Positions 52,308 through 61,146 are shown, numbered from the stretch's first letter. The stretch: DNA of 64,000 nucleotides from Verrucomicrobiaceae bacterium (GCA_027491155.1 JAIXWR010000037.1:62001-126000), one strand, 5' to 3'. Made by a program: numbers and translations. Notes: generated from the sequence alone by a model not told the origin.

Positions 52308-53786
52308 ATGCCCGCCTACTACCTCGAAGCCCTGACCGTCTTCCTCGGCCTCGTCCTGCTGATGGTCGAAGCCTTCGGTCCCCGCGACTCGAAGAAGCTC
52401 GTCGGCTTCTCCGCCGCGGCCGGCCTTGCCTTCATCCTGATCCTGTCGTTCTACGCGGTCGGTCCCGAAGCGGCCGATCCCGGTGACAAATGGGACAGCT
52501 ATGCGCTCTGGAACTTCTACGCCTACGACGGTATCGCCCGCTTCTACAAGGGCTTCGCCCTCGTCTGCACCATCCTCGTGGTGCTGATGTCGCTCGACTA
52601 CCGCTCGATTCTCTCCCGCTTCACCGACGACCAGGAGTCCGAAAACGGAACCGGCGAGTACTTCGCCCTGCCTGTCTTCGCCTGCGCCGGCATGATGTGG
52701 ATGGCCTCCGCCAAGGACCTCGCCGGCGCCTTCGTCGCCCTCGAGCTGGTCACCATCACCTTCTACATCCTCGTCGCCTACCTCCGCCGCAACGTCGGCT
52801 CGCTCGAAGCCGGCGTGAAATACCTCATCCTCGGCGCGCTCAGCACCGGCTTCCTCGTCTACGGCATCGCCTGGATCTACGGCACCACCGGCACGATGAG
52901 CCTTTCGAATCTTCCATCTGCCATCTCCCATCTGCCATCCACCACCCCGCTGCTCTTCGGCATCGCCTTGGTGTTGATCGCCCTCGGCTTCAAGATCGGT
53001 GCCGTCCCGATGCAGGCCTGGATCCCCGACGTCTATCAAGGCGCTCCCACCCCGACCACCGCCTTCCTCTCGGTCGGCTCGAAGGCCGCCGGCTTCATCC
53101 TGCTCATCCGCTTCCTCGATCCCCTCCTGCAACCCGGCTCGCCGGTCGCCGCCCAAGTCACCCTGATGCTCGCCATCATGGCCGGGGCCACCCTGCTCTT
53201 CGGCAACCTCGCCGCCATCGGCCAGGGCAACTTCAAGCGACTGCTCGCCTACTCGTCGATCGCCCACGCCGGCTTCCTCATCCTCGCCCTCGCCGCTTGG
53301 AAGCCCGTCAACGACAGCGGCCTCGGTTCCGCCCAGAGCGTCTCGTTCTACCTCGCCACCTACCTGCTGATGACCCTCGCCAGCTTCTTCATCCTGGCCC
53401 AGGTCCGGATCCAGGACGGCTCGGAGGAGATCAACGCCTTCAACGGCCTCGGCAAGCGCAACCCGACCCTCGCCATCGGCCTCACCCTGATCATGGCCGC
53501 CCTCGCCGGCGTGCCGCTGACCGCCGGCTTCCTTGGCAAGTTCTTCGTCTTCTCCCTCGCCGTCGAAGCCAAGCTCTGGTGGGGCGTCGGCCTCGCCTTC
53601 ATCGGCGCCGCCGCCGGCTTCTACTACTACTTCAAGATCATCCGCGCCATCTGGTGGGAAGCCCCCGCCGACGGCGCCAAGCCGCTGGTCCTGCCGCAGA
53701 TCACCCGGACCTGCGTCGTCGCCATGACCGTCGCGACCCTCGTCCTCGGCTTCTGGCCGGATCCGGTCTTCTGGCTGCTCCAATAA
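52308..53786 (+). CDS. nuoN: NADH-quinone oxidoreductase subunit N
   Basis: 492 residues. NuoN signatures: FVALELVTITFYILVAYLRR near residue 144, KIGAVPMQAWIPDVYQGAPTPTTAFLS near residues 229-255 and FKRLLAYSSIAHAGFLIL near residue 308. The third antiporter-like subunit of complex I. Residues about 202-212 (Leu-Pro-Ser-Ala-Ile-Ser-His-Leu-Pro-Ser) come from a CCATCT-rich repeat. The TAA stop lies inside the ATAAGGA repeat that follows. It is the last gene of the nuo unit. Confidence 0.96.
   Translation: MPAYYLEALTVFLGLVLLMVEAFGPRDSKKLVGFSAAAGLAFILILSFYAVGPEAADPGDKWDSYALWNFYAYDGIARFYKGFALVCTILVVLMSLDYRSILSRFTDDQESENGTGEYFALPVFACAGMMWMASAKDLAGAFVALELVTITFYILVAYLRRNVGSLEAGVKYLILGALSTGFLVYGIAWIYGTTGTMSLSNLPSAISHLPSTTPLLFGIALVLIALGFKIGAVPMQAWIPDVYQGAPTPTTAFLSVGSKAAGFILLIRFLDPLLQPGSPVAAQVTLMLAIMAGATLLFGNLAAIGQGNFKRLLAYSSIAHAGFLILALAAWKPVNDSGLGSAQSVSFYLATYLLMTLASFFILAQVRIQDGSEEINAFNGLGKRNPTLAIGLTLIMAALAGVPLTAGFLGKFFVFSLAVEAKLWWGVGLAFIGAAAGFYYYFKIIRAIWWEAPADGAKPLVLPQITRTCVVAMTVATLVLGFWPDPVFWLLQ
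52911..52942. repeat. CCATCT-type low-complexity repeat in frame within nuoN
   Basis: CTTCCATCTGCCATCTCCCA followed by TCTGCCATCCAC is a run of CCATCT units in a loop-coding part of nuoN. The reverse complement of the 10567-10600 repeat is very similar. It adds about 11 residues rich in Ser, Pro and Leu. Confidence 0.6.
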
Positions 53787-53839
53787 GGAGTGTCGACCTG
53801 TGGTCGACACGGTGTGGACGAAACGTCCACACTCCTTAT
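53783..53839. repeat. REP doublet with two hairpins, ATAAGGA/TCCTTAT ends
   Basis: Fifty-seven bp: ATAAGGA, hairpin GTGTCGAC-CTGTG-GTCGACAC, one G, hairpin GTGTGGAC-GAAAC-GTCCACAC, TCCTTAT. The outer 11 bp are perfect inverted repeats. The first TAA is the nuoN stop codon. The left half recurs in nuoG at 45182-45209. It may close the nuo transcript with a stable structure, though there is no T tract. Confidence 0.9.
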
Positions 53840-53850
53840 GCTATCCGGCG

Positions 53851-54339
53851 ATGCCCATCCCCCACGCCCGCCGGATGAACCTGATCGCGCTGGCGCTGCT
53901 GGTTGCCGCGCTGATCAGCCTGATAGCGTTCCACGTCGCTCCGCTCGACGGAAGTCTTACATCAGACGGTCGAATTGTCCGCGGGTGGGTCATATGGGAA
54001 CTCGTGATCTCTGTCTTTACATCCGGCGAGTTCTTTCAGTCCTCGATCGGGGCGATGCTCGCGTGGATGAGTCTGCCGATGTCGATGGCGCTGGTGGCAG
54101 GTGCACCGTTTTTGATCCATTTGCTCCGCGGATCCCGCCCGATTTGGTGGATCATGATGATCATGACCTCGGTCTGCCTTGTCGCGATATCATGGCTGAT
54201 CTGGGAGCTCTCACGGGATCCCATCACCACTCCGCCGCGGTCCATTGGCCTACTTATGACCGCGGTCTATCTCAATTTCCTCGGCCTGCTCTTCATCCGC
54301 CGCGAAGACCCCGCCGCGCCGGAGATCGACCCGGCATGA
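53851..54339 (+). CDS. Four-helix membrane protein, unknown function
   Basis: 162 residues from the ATG at 53851 (another ATG at 53875 is possible). Four hydrophobic helices at about 10-30, 45-65, 70-95 and 103-125, then one near the C-terminus; cytosolic tail RREDPAAPEIDPA. No family is recognised. Codon third positions are less GC-rich than in the nuo genes (for example GGATCCCG, TTTGATCC, GTTTTTGATC), so it may be a recent acquisition. It is flanked by two REP doublets (53783-53839 and 54356-54426). Confidence 0.75.
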   Translation: MPIPHARRMNLIALALLVAALISLIAFHVAPLDGSLTSDGRIVRGWVIWELVISVFTSGEFFQSSIGAMLAWMSLPMSMALVAGAPFLIHLLRGSRPIWWIMMIMTSVCLVAISWLIWELSRDPITTPPRSIGLLMTAVYLNFLGLLFIRREDPAAPEIDPA

Positions 54340-54355
54340 TGCCCGACTTCAGGTC

Positions 54356-54426
54356 TACTTGACCGCGGACTTTAGTCCGCTCGAAATCCCCAACCGTCCA
54401 AGCGGACTGAAGTCCGCGCTCCAGTA
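54356..54426. repeat. REP doublet, GCGGACTTCAGTCCGC family, copy 2
   Basis: Seventy-one bp, the same length as the copy at 21218-21288 and its near reverse complement (about five differences). Ends are TACTTGACCGCGGACTTTAG and CTGAAGTCCGCGCTCCAGTA. It lies between the membrane protein gene and the acetylglutamate synthase-like gene. Confidence 0.9.
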
Positions 54427-54481
54427 CACGCCACCCCCGTTCCACCATTGCACCCCGCCCCCGGCCTGCTAGAAAACCGGC

Positions 54482-55561
54482 GTGGCCGATCAAGGTGACG
54501 TCAGGGCGGTTCTCGAATACGTCCCGCGGTTCCGCGGGAAGATCTTCGTCGTGCTGATCGAAGCCGGCCTGCTGCCCGAACCCGCCATCGCGGAAAGCCT
54601 CCTCGACCTTGCAGCGATGGAGGACGTCGGCGTGAAACTCATCCTCGGCGTCCTCGGCGGCGACCTGAAGGACCTCTACGACTGGACCCTCGAGTGCGAG
54701 ATCATGGCCGCCCGGCTGACCCGCCCGCTCGGCGAACCCGGCGCGATCGAGGAAGCCAAGGCCATCCTCGGCCGCGGCCAGACCGTCGTCGCCGACGCCT
54801 CGTCGAACGACCCGCTCGACCCCCAGGTCGTCGACTTCACCCTCGGCATCGGTGCGGTGAAACTGATCGCGCTGTTGGAAGAGGCCATCCTCATCGACGG
54901 CGAGCCGGTCCCTGCCGTCCGCGCCGCCGATGCCGACGCGCTCGCGGTTTCCGGCACCGTCACCGGCGCCCACCTCCTGCAAGCCGCCGCCGAAGCCTGC
55001 CGCCGCGGCGTCCCCCGCGTCCACGTTCTCAACGGCCGCCGCCAAGGTGTCTTGGTCGACGAGCTCTTCTCCAACGAAGGCGTCGGCACCATGATCCACG
55101 CCGACAGCTACCGACAGATCCGCCCGCTGCGCGAGGAGGACATTCCCGAGCTGCTCGGCATGATCGGCCGCTCCGTCCGCCGCACCAAGCTGGTCGCCCG
55201 CAACTACGAGGACATCGAGGCGAAGCTCGGCGACTACCGCGTGATGACCATCGACGACAACGTCGTCGGCTGCGTCGCGCTCCACGAATACCCCGGCGAG
55301 AACGTCGCCGAAGTCGCCTGCCTCTACGTGAAGCTCAACCACGAAGGCCGCGGCTACGGCGTCGACCTGGTCCGCCACGCCGAAGAACTCGCCCGGGAGA
55401 AGGGCATTCCCCGCGTCTTCGCGCTGACCACCCGCGCCGCCGACTTCTTCGAGCAGCGCGTCGGCTACACCCTGCGCGACGCCTCCATCCTTCCCGCCAC
55501 CCGCCGGAAGCAGTTGGAAGACAGCGGCCGCGATTCGAAGGTCTTCGAGAAGGTGCTTTAG
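54482..55561 (+). CDS. N-acetylglutamate synthase-like (amino acid kinase plus GNAT)
   Basis: 359 residues from a GTG at 54482. Residues about 1-205 have the amino acid kinase fold found in ArgA/ArgB, but the region is short and the nucleotide-binding glycine loop is not recognisable; VKLIALLEEAILIDGEPVPA and VLNGRRQGVLVDELFSNEGVGTM fit the fold and the regulatory part. Residues about 210-350 are a GNAT acetyltransferase domain, with VACLYVKLNHEGRGYGVDLVRHAEE as the acetyl-CoA site. The first step of arginine synthesis is the likely reaction. About 80 residues shorter than the usual ArgA. It stands alone; no other arg gene is in the window. Confidence 0.82.
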   Translation: MADQGDVRAVLEYVPRFRGKIFVVLIEAGLLPEPAIAESLLDLAAMEDVGVKLILGVLGGDLKDLYDWTLECEIMAARLTRPLGEPGAIEEAKAILGRGQTVVADASSNDPLDPQVVDFTLGIGAVKLIALLEEAILIDGEPVPAVRAADADALAVSGTVTGAHLLQAAAEACRRGVPRVHVLNGRRQGVLVDELFSNEGVGTMIHADSYRQIRPLREEDIPELLGMIGRSVRRTKLVARNYEDIEAKLGDYRVMTIDDNVVGCVALHEYPGENVAEVACLYVKLNHEGRGYGVDLVRHAEELAREKGIPRVFALTTRAADFFEQRVGYTLRDASILPATRRKQLEDSGRDSKVFEKVL

Positions 55562-55741
55562 CCCCTCCCCCGGGAGCGCCGGTCTGCGACCGACCGAGCG
55601 GTCCAACAAAGCCCGCCGCCCCTTCCAGCCCGCATCGCCCCGTCGCGAACACCCCGTGCTTCTTCGGACCAGAGCCTCCGCGCACCCGGTCACTTTCCCG
55701 TTTCCCTCCCGCCCGATGCGTGCCAGTTTCCTAACAAGCCC

Positions 55742-57151
55742 ATGAAATTGAAATTCTGCGGTGCCGCCGGCACCACCACCGGTTCCCAGCACCTGCTCGA
55801 AGTCAACGGCACCCGCATCCTCCTCGACTGCGGCCTTTACCAGGGCCACCGCGCGGAAAGCTACGAGGTGAACTGCGGCTTCCCCCACTTCGACCCGCGC
55901 GAAATCGACATCGTGGTCCTCTCCCACGCCCACATCGACCACAGCGGCAACCTCCCCAACCTCTGCAAGCAGGGCTTCTCCGGCAACATCTACGCCACCT
56001 TCGCCACCCGCGACCTCTGCCAGATCATGCTGGCCGACAGCGCCCACATCCAGGAACAGGACACCGAATGGCTCAACAAGGACCGCGCCAAGGACAACCT
56101 GCCGCCGGTCCAGCCGCTCTATCTCGAGGAAGACGCCGAGCGCTGCCTGCGCCAGTTCATCAGCATCGGCTACGAGCGCCCGATGCCGCTCTGCGACGGC
56201 GTGACCCTGACCTTCTTCGATGCCGGCCACATCCTCGGCGCGGCCCAGGTGCTGCTCGAAATCATCGACAAGGAAGACGGCAACAAGAAGAAGCGCTTCC
56301 TCTTCTCCGGCGACATCGGCCGCGGCGGCAACGAGATCCTGCGCGATCCCGTGCCGGTCCCGGACGTCGATTTCGTCCTGATGGAAAGCACCTACGGCGG
56401 CCGCGAACACGAGCTCCCCACCGGCGCCAACGATGCCTTCGGCGAGATCCTCACCGAGGCCCTCAAGCGCGGCGGCAAGGTGATGATCCCCGCCTTCGCC
56501 GTCGAGCGCACCCAGCAGCTCCTCTACGTCCTCAACCAGCTCTTCCACACCGGCAAGCTCCGCCGCGTGCCCGTTTACGTCGACAGCCCGCTCGCCGTGA
56601 ACGCCACCGAGGTCTTCCGCATCCATCCGGAGTGCTTCAATGAAACGGTTTACCGCTTCCTCTTCGACGAGAACGATCCCTTCATCTTCGAAGGCCTCCA
56701 CCTCGTCCGCGCCGTGACCGAATCGAAGAAGCTCAACGACATGAAAGGAGGCGGCCCGTGCATCATCATCTCCGCCTCCGGCATGTGCGAGGCCGGTCGC
56801 ATCCGCCACCATTTGAAAAACGGGCTCGGCGACCCGAAGAACACCGTCCTCTTCGTCGGCTACTGCGCCGACAACACCCTCGGCCGCGCCATCCGGGACG
56901 GCCGAAAGACGGTCAACATCTTCGGCAAGCCGGTGCAGGTCCGGGCGAACATCGAAACCATCGACTCCTTCTCCGGCCACGCCGACCACTCGGAGCTGCT
57001 CGACTGGTTCGGCCGCATGAGCGGACCGAAGTCGCGCGTCTGGCTGGTCCACGGCGAAACCGAACGTTCGAACGCCCTGCGCGACGCCCTGACCGATGAA
57101 TTCGGAGGCGCGGTGGATGTTGCCGTTCTGGGCGAAACGGTCGAGATCTGA
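55742..57151 (+). CDS. MBL-fold beta-CASP RNA hydrolase
   Basis: 469 residues. The N-terminal metallo-beta-lactamase domain has the zinc motif HAHIDHSGNLP (about residue 62), GLYQGHR near residue 33 and FLFSGDIGRGG near residue 192. A beta-CASP insertion follows, with GGKVMIPAFAVERTQQLLYVL and IIISASGMCEAGRIRHHLKN. The C-terminal HGETERSNALRDAL is typical of the RNA-processing family (CPSF73/YSH1-like bacterial group). Likely a ribonuclease. Alone in its unit after a 180-bp gap that holds only a degenerate REP-like stretch near 55574-55592. Confidence 0.93.
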   Translation: MKLKFCGAAGTTTGSQHLLEVNGTRILLDCGLYQGHRAESYEVNCGFPHFDPREIDIVVLSHAHIDHSGNLPNLCKQGFSGNIYATFATRDLCQIMLADSAHIQEQDTEWLNKDRAKDNLPPVQPLYLEEDAERCLRQFISIGYERPMPLCDGVTLTFFDAGHILGAAQVLLEIIDKEDGNKKKRFLFSGDIGRGGNEILRDPVPVPDVDFVLMESTYGGREHELPTGANDAFGEILTEALKRGGKVMIPAFAVERTQQLLYVLNQLFHTGKLRRVPVYVDSPLAVNATEVFRIHPECFNETVYRFLFDENDPFIFEGLHLVRAVTESKKLNDMKGGGPCIIISASGMCEAGRIRHHLKNGLGDPKNTVLFVGYCADNTLGRAIRDGRKTVNIFGKPVQVRANIETIDSFSGHADHSELLDWFGRMSGPKSRVWLVHGETERSNALRDALTDEFGGAVDVAVLGETVEI

Positions 57152-57202
57152 GCGTCATCGGAGCAATTTCGCGCCCCAACTTCCGGTATCAGACTTCGAT
57201 CC

Positions 57203-58354
57203 ATGAAAGCCGTTTTCCTCAGCCTCGCCTTCGCCGCCACCGCCCTCGGTGCCGCCCCGCAGAACCCGCCCGTGATGCCGATCGGCTCGCCGGTGCCGGA
57301 TTTCGAACTGCCGGGAATCGACGGCAAGAAGCACAAGCTCGCCGATTTCTCCCCGGCCAAGGCCCTTTGCCTGATCTTCACCTGCAACCACTGCCCCGAC
57401 GCCATCGCCGCCGCCGGCCGGATGCAGGAGATCCACATGGACTACAAGGACAAGGGCGTCGCCGTGGTGGCCATCAACAGCAGCAACCCGGTCGGCCTGC
57501 GCCCCGATGAGCTCGGCTACGGGGCTTTCGGAGACTCCTTTGAGGAAATGACGCCTTTCGCCAAGGACTACGGCTGGACCTTCCCCTACCTCTACGATGG
57601 CGAGACCCAGGCGCTCAGCATGGCCTGCGGGGCCCAGTCCACGCCGCATGTCTTCGTCTTCGGCCAGGACCGCAAGCTCGCCTACACCGGCCGGATGGAC
57701 GATGCCGCCCGCAAGTCCGGCCCGGTCGAGAAGAGCTACCTCCGCGACGCGCTCGACGCCGTGCTTGCCGGCAAGCCGGTCGCCACCCCGACCACCCGCT
57801 CTTTCGGCTGCTCCACCAAGTGGGCCTGGAAAAAGGACCAGGTCGCCGCCGACCAGAAGGCCTGGGAAGCCAAACCGGAAACCCTCGAAAAGCTCGACGT
57901 CGAGACCGCCAAGAAGCTCCGCGCCAATGCCGCCGGCAACGTCCGCCTGATCAACTTCTGGTCCACCACCTGCGGCCCCTGCGTCGCCGAGTTCCCGGAA
58001 CTGGTCGACACCTACCGCCGCTTCCAGAACCGCTCCTTCGACATGGTCACCATCAGCCTCGACCCCGTCGGCGACGAGGCCAAGGTGCTCAAGTTCCTCG
58101 AAAAGCAGCATCTCGCCCTGTCCGACCGCACCAAGCCCGCCGTCGAGAAGGAAGGCCGCACGACCAACAACTACGTCTTCGCCGGGGAGAACCCCGACCT
58201 GCTGGCCGAAGCGATCGACGCCGAATGGACCGGCGCCCAGCCCCACAGCGTCCTGCTCTCGCCGAAGGGCGAAATCCTCTGGCGCCACAGCGGCCAGATC
58301 GAGGTCGTCGAACTCCGCCGCCAGATCGTCAAGGCGCTCGAAGCGTTGCCATGA
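57203..58354 (+). CDS. Secreted double thioredoxin-like (redoxin plus TlpA) protein
   Basis: 383 residues with a signal peptide (MKAVFLSLAFAATALGAA). The first domain (about 28-180) is an AhpC/TSA-like redoxin with CNHCP near residue 62, similar to PVC redoxin proteins. The second (about 225-380) is TlpA-like, with TTCGPCVAEFPELVDTY (CGPC). Both have two cysteines, so electron exchange between them is plausible. It probably works in the periplasm in cytochrome or disulfide handling. The next genes are on the other strand. Confidence 0.9.
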   Translation: MKAVFLSLAFAATALGAAPQNPPVMPIGSPVPDFELPGIDGKKHKLADFSPAKALCLIFTCNHCPDAIAAAGRMQEIHMDYKDKGVAVVAINSSNPVGLRPDELGYGAFGDSFEEMTPFAKDYGWTFPYLYDGETQALSMACGAQSTPHVFVFGQDRKLAYTGRMDDAARKSGPVEKSYLRDALDAVLAGKPVATPTTRSFGCSTKWAWKKDQVAADQKAWEAKPETLEKLDVETAKKLRANAAGNVRLINFWSTTCGPCVAEFPELVDTYRRFQNRSFDMVTISLDPVGDEAKVLKFLEKQHLALSDRTKPAVEKEGRTTNNYVFAGENPDLLAEAIDAEWTGAQPHSVLLSPKGEILWRHSGQIEVVELRRQIVKALEALP

Positions 58355-58370
58355 CCCTGGTCCGGAGCCT

Positions 58371-59381
58371 TCAGCACACGCACCAGAAATCCCCGCCCTC
58401 CACGTAGCCGGCTTTCGCCGCCATGCCGGCGACCTCGTCCCGCCCGCCCGGCACGCCGACCGCCGAAAGCAGCACCGCTTCCCGCCAGCGGCGGCCGAAT
58501 TCCTCCAAGCCTGCCACCTCCGCGCCGTGGATCGTTTCGCCGATCCGCCGCGGATGGACGTCGAAGAAACCGCGCACTTCCACGCCCAGCGCTTTCAGCT
58601 CCAGCGCCAGCGTCTTGCCGATCGGTCCCGCGCCCGCGATCGCCACGCCCCGCTCTTTCACGCGGGGTATCCGCGAAAGGTAATGCGCCCGCATCCGGTG
58701 CCGGCACGCCTCGCCGTAGCGCGGATCGCTCCGGGTCAGGCGACCCGGTGAATCCCGCCATTTCAGCAGAATCTCCGGCACCTTCCCGAAGCGCGAACCC
58801 CGCTCCAGCATCCTGAGAAATAGGTCGTGATCCTCCGCCCACGGCACGTCCCGGTATCCGCCCGCCGCCTCGACCGCCGCTTTCCGCATCAGCGAACAGG
58901 GGTGGACCATCGGGTTCTCGATGAATCGGGCATTCGCGATCTCGTCCGCTCCCATCAGCCGGTTCACCCACTCCACGTGGCGGATCATGCCGTCCCCGAG
59001 CGGAGAAAGGATCTCCACGCCGCAGCCGATCACGTCCAGATCCGGCTGTTCCAGCGACATCGCCCGCTGCCGCGCGAGCCGCTCCGGATGACTGATGTCG
59101 TCCGAGTCCATCCGCGCCAGCCACTCGCCCGCCGCGGCCCGCCCCGCCGTCACCGAGGCTCCCACCACGCCCGGCGGCCCCTCGTTGCAAAGCAGGTGGA
59201 CGCGCGGGTCGCCGCCAGCCAGGTCGCGCACCACCTCCGCCGAACCGTCGGTCGATCCGTCATCGACCGCCAGCAGCTCCCAGTCGGCGAACTCCTGACC
59301 CAGCACGCTCGCCAGCGCCTCCGGCAAGGTGGACGCCGCGTTCCGGAACGGCATCACGATCGAGATCCCCGGCCTGGTCAT
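58371..59381 (-). CDS. Glycosyltransferase family 2
   Basis: 336 residues from the ATG at 59381, which overlaps the stop of a tiny Cys-rich gene (ATGA). GT2 markers: ISIVMPFRNAASTLPEALAS at the start, LLAVDDGSTDGSAEVVRDLA near residue 35 and the LARMDSDDISHPERLARQ metal site near residue 90. The C-terminal half includes a small NAD-like segment (GVAIAGAGPIGKTLALELKA), perhaps a Rossmann-type extension. Target glycan unknown. It ends in convergent arrangement with the redoxin gene. Confidence 0.9.
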   Translation of the reverse strand: MTRPGISIVMPFRNAASTLPEALASVLGQEFADWELLAVDDGSTDGSAEVVRDLAGGDPRVHLLCNEGPPGVVGASVTAGRAAAGEWLARMDSDDISHPERLARQRAMSLEQPDLDVIGCGVEILSPLGDGMIRHVEWVNRLMGADEIANARFIENPMVHPCSLMRKAAVEAAGGYRDVPWAEDHDLFLRMLERGSRFGKVPEILLKWRDSPGRLTRSDPRYGEACRHRMRAHYLSRIPRVKERGVAIAGAGPIGKTLALELKALGVEVRGFFDVHPRRIGETIHGAEVAGLEEFGRRWREAVLLSAVGVPGGRDEVAGMAAKAGYVEGGDFWCVC

Positions 59382-59548
59382 TCCCCCAATCCCCGGGCGA
59401 AGGCTCCCGATTCATCGAACACGATCAGCATCGGCCGGCAGCAGATCTCGCAGTCGTAGTCGTATTCCGCCGGCAATTCTTCCGGCGGCGGCATCACCAC
59501 TTCGAAGGTCTCGAAACAGGTCGGGCATTGCACCGGCACGGTATCCAT
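59378..59548 (-). CDS. Small cysteine-rich CPXCG-type protein
   Basis: 56 residues from the ATG at 59548. Two Cys pairs, CPTC near residue 8 and CEICC near residue 33, followed by RPMLIVFDE, match the small family of CPXCG cysteine-rich proteins (about 60 residues), where the two pairs probably bind zinc. It is coupled to the GT2 gene by an ATGA overlap. Cellular role unknown. Confidence 0.85.
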   Translation of the reverse strand: MDTVPVQCPTCFETFEVVMPPPEELPAEYDYDCEICCRPMLIVFDESGAFARGLGE

Positions 59549-59660
59549 GCGCCGAGAATACTTGCTTCACCGGGAATCGCCAGTTTGACCGACTGGTTTT
59601 TCCATGTTAGATCCCTATCCGGTGGACGTAGGGTCCATCGCAACCAACCATACCACCGCC

Positions 59661-59936
59661 ATGAAAATCCATCAGATCCTGATCGCAGCCGCCGTCCCCT
59701 TCGTCTTCGCCGCCTGCAGCGAGGCTGAAAAGAAGACGGAAGAAGTGAAGGCCACCGCCGCCGAAGCCGTGGACAAGGCCAAGGACGCCGCCGCCGCCGA
59801 GGTCGACAAGGCCAAGGACGCCGCTGCCGCCGAGGTCGACAAGGTCAAGGATGCCGCCGGTGAAGCCGTCGACAAGGCCAAGGACGCCGCCGCCGAAGGC
59901 CTGCAAGAGGCCGCCGACAAGCTGAAGACCGAGTAA
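59661..59936 (+). CDS. Small repetitive helical lipoprotein
   Basis: 91 residues from the ATG at 59661. The signal ends in a lipobox FAACS (Cys about 19). The mature part is alanine-rich helix built from four 11-residue units of the type V-D-K-A-K-D-A-A-A-A-E, followed by LQEAADKLKTE. The 11-residue period suits amphipathic helices seen in LEA-like and apolipoprotein-like proteins. It may coat a membrane or bind cell wall like Lpp; not shown. Followed by a strong terminator, as a single-gene unit. Confidence 0.85.
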   Translation: MKIHQILIAAAVPFVFAACSEAEKKTEEVKATAAEAVDKAKDAAAAEVDKAKDAAAAEVDKVKDAAGEAVDKAKDAAAEGLQEAADKLKTE

Positions 59937-59953
59937 TACCGGGCCCTTTTCTC

Positions 59954-59994
59954 AACCCCGTTGTGCCGGTCCGGCACGACGGGGTTTCTTTTTT
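59954..59994 (+). terminator. Rho-independent terminator after the small lipoprotein
   Basis: Stem AACCCCGTTGTGCCG / CGGCACGACGGGGTT with a 3-nt loop and one G-T pair is followed by TCTTTTTT. It lies 17 bp after the lipoprotein stop. Confidence 0.93.
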
Positions 59995-60090
59995 GGTGCC
60001 GCCGCCTCCCGCCGCATCCGCTTTTCGCCGCTTGCATTGGCCGCCCCGTCGCAGGACAGTCATGCCGTCCGAAACGACATCCTTTCGATC

Positions 60091-61128
60091 ATGAGAACCC
60101 GCTTCGCCTGGCTCGCTTTCCTCGCATCCACCGGCCTCGCGCCGGCCCAGCAACCGGCGGCACCGCCCGCCAACCAGGCCCCGGCCCTCCCGTCGGGCCC
60201 CTTCGAGGTCAACGGCTTCGCCGCCACGGTCAACGGCCGGGTCATCACCAAGAACAAGGTCGGCTTCATGCTCTCGCCGATCTTCGCCCAGCTCGCCGCC
60301 CAGTTCCCGCGCCGCGGCCCGGAATTCGAGCGTCAGGTGCTCGAAGCCCGCGAAAAGATCCTCCAGGAGCTCATCGACCGCGAAATCATCATCTCCGAGT
60401 TCAAGGAACTCGAGAAAAAGGGCGCCAGCCTCCCCGACCACGTCATCGACAAGGAAATCAAACGCCAGATCCAGGCCAACTACGGCGGCGACGAGCAGAA
60501 GTTCCAGGAAGAGCTCAAGCGGGCCCGGATGGGCATGGCCGGCTACCGGGAAATGACCCGCGAGCAGCTCATCGTCCAGGCCATGCGCGCCGAACACTTC
60601 TCCGACGCCCCGCCGCCGCTCCCCGGCGAGATCGCCAAGGAATACGCGGAAATGAAGGACAAGCTCCGCGATACCACCAAGGACAAGATCACCTTCAACA
60701 AGATCTTCCTGCCCCGCCTCGACGATCAGAACCCGCTTGCCACCCCGGAGACCCAACTCGCTCTCGCCGAGCAGATTGCAACGGAGATCAAGGCCGGCGC
60801 CGACATCGCGGAACTGGCCAAGAAGCACTCCCGCGACGCCTTCGCCGACAAGGGCGGCTATCAGGAGAACCTGCCACGCACCGACCTCGCGGCGGAGTTC
60901 GCCGCCATCATCTTCGCCGGCAAGGAAGGCGACGTGCTCGGCCCGCTCGAGGATCCCGCCGGCTTCACCGTGGTGAAGATCGTCGACATCATCCCCGGAC
61001 CCGCCCCGGCCCTCAGCGAGGTCCGCGAAATGGTCGAGGACCGCGTCCGCACCAAGAAAAGCTCGGCCGCCTACGAAAAGTGGATGGCCAACAAGCGCAA
61101 GAACGCGGTGATCGTCCGCAAGCTCTGA
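60091..61128 (+). CDS. SurA/PpiC-type peptidyl-prolyl cis-trans isomerase, periplasmic
   Basis: 345 residues from the ATG at 60091. A signal peptide (MRTRFAWLAFLASTGLAPAQ) is followed by a Pro-rich spacer, a SurA-like N-terminal chaperone region (about 40-200, with FAATVNGRVITKNKVGFML) and a PpiC rotamase domain (about 205-300): the KHSRDAFADKGGYQENLP and GFTVVKIVDIIPGPAPAL segments. It helps fold outer membrane proteins in the periplasm. PdxA follows after 18 bp, the same order as surA-pdxA in proteobacteria, supporting the SurA reading. Confidence 0.92.
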   Translation: MRTRFAWLAFLASTGLAPAQQPAAPPANQAPALPSGPFEVNGFAATVNGRVITKNKVGFMLSPIFAQLAAQFPRRGPEFERQVLEAREKILQELIDREIIISEFKELEKKGASLPDHVIDKEIKRQIQANYGGDEQKFQEELKRARMGMAGYREMTREQLIVQAMRAEHFSDAPPPLPGEIAKEYAEMKDKLRDTTKDKITFNKIFLPRLDDQNPLATPETQLALAEQIATEIKAGADIAELAKKHSRDAFADKGGYQENLPRTDLAAEFAAIIFAGKEGDVLGPLEDPAGFTVVKIVDIIPGPAPALSEVREMVEDRVRTKKSSAAYEKWMANKRKNAVIVRKL

Positions 61129-61146
61129 TCGCCCCGCGGTCACGCC

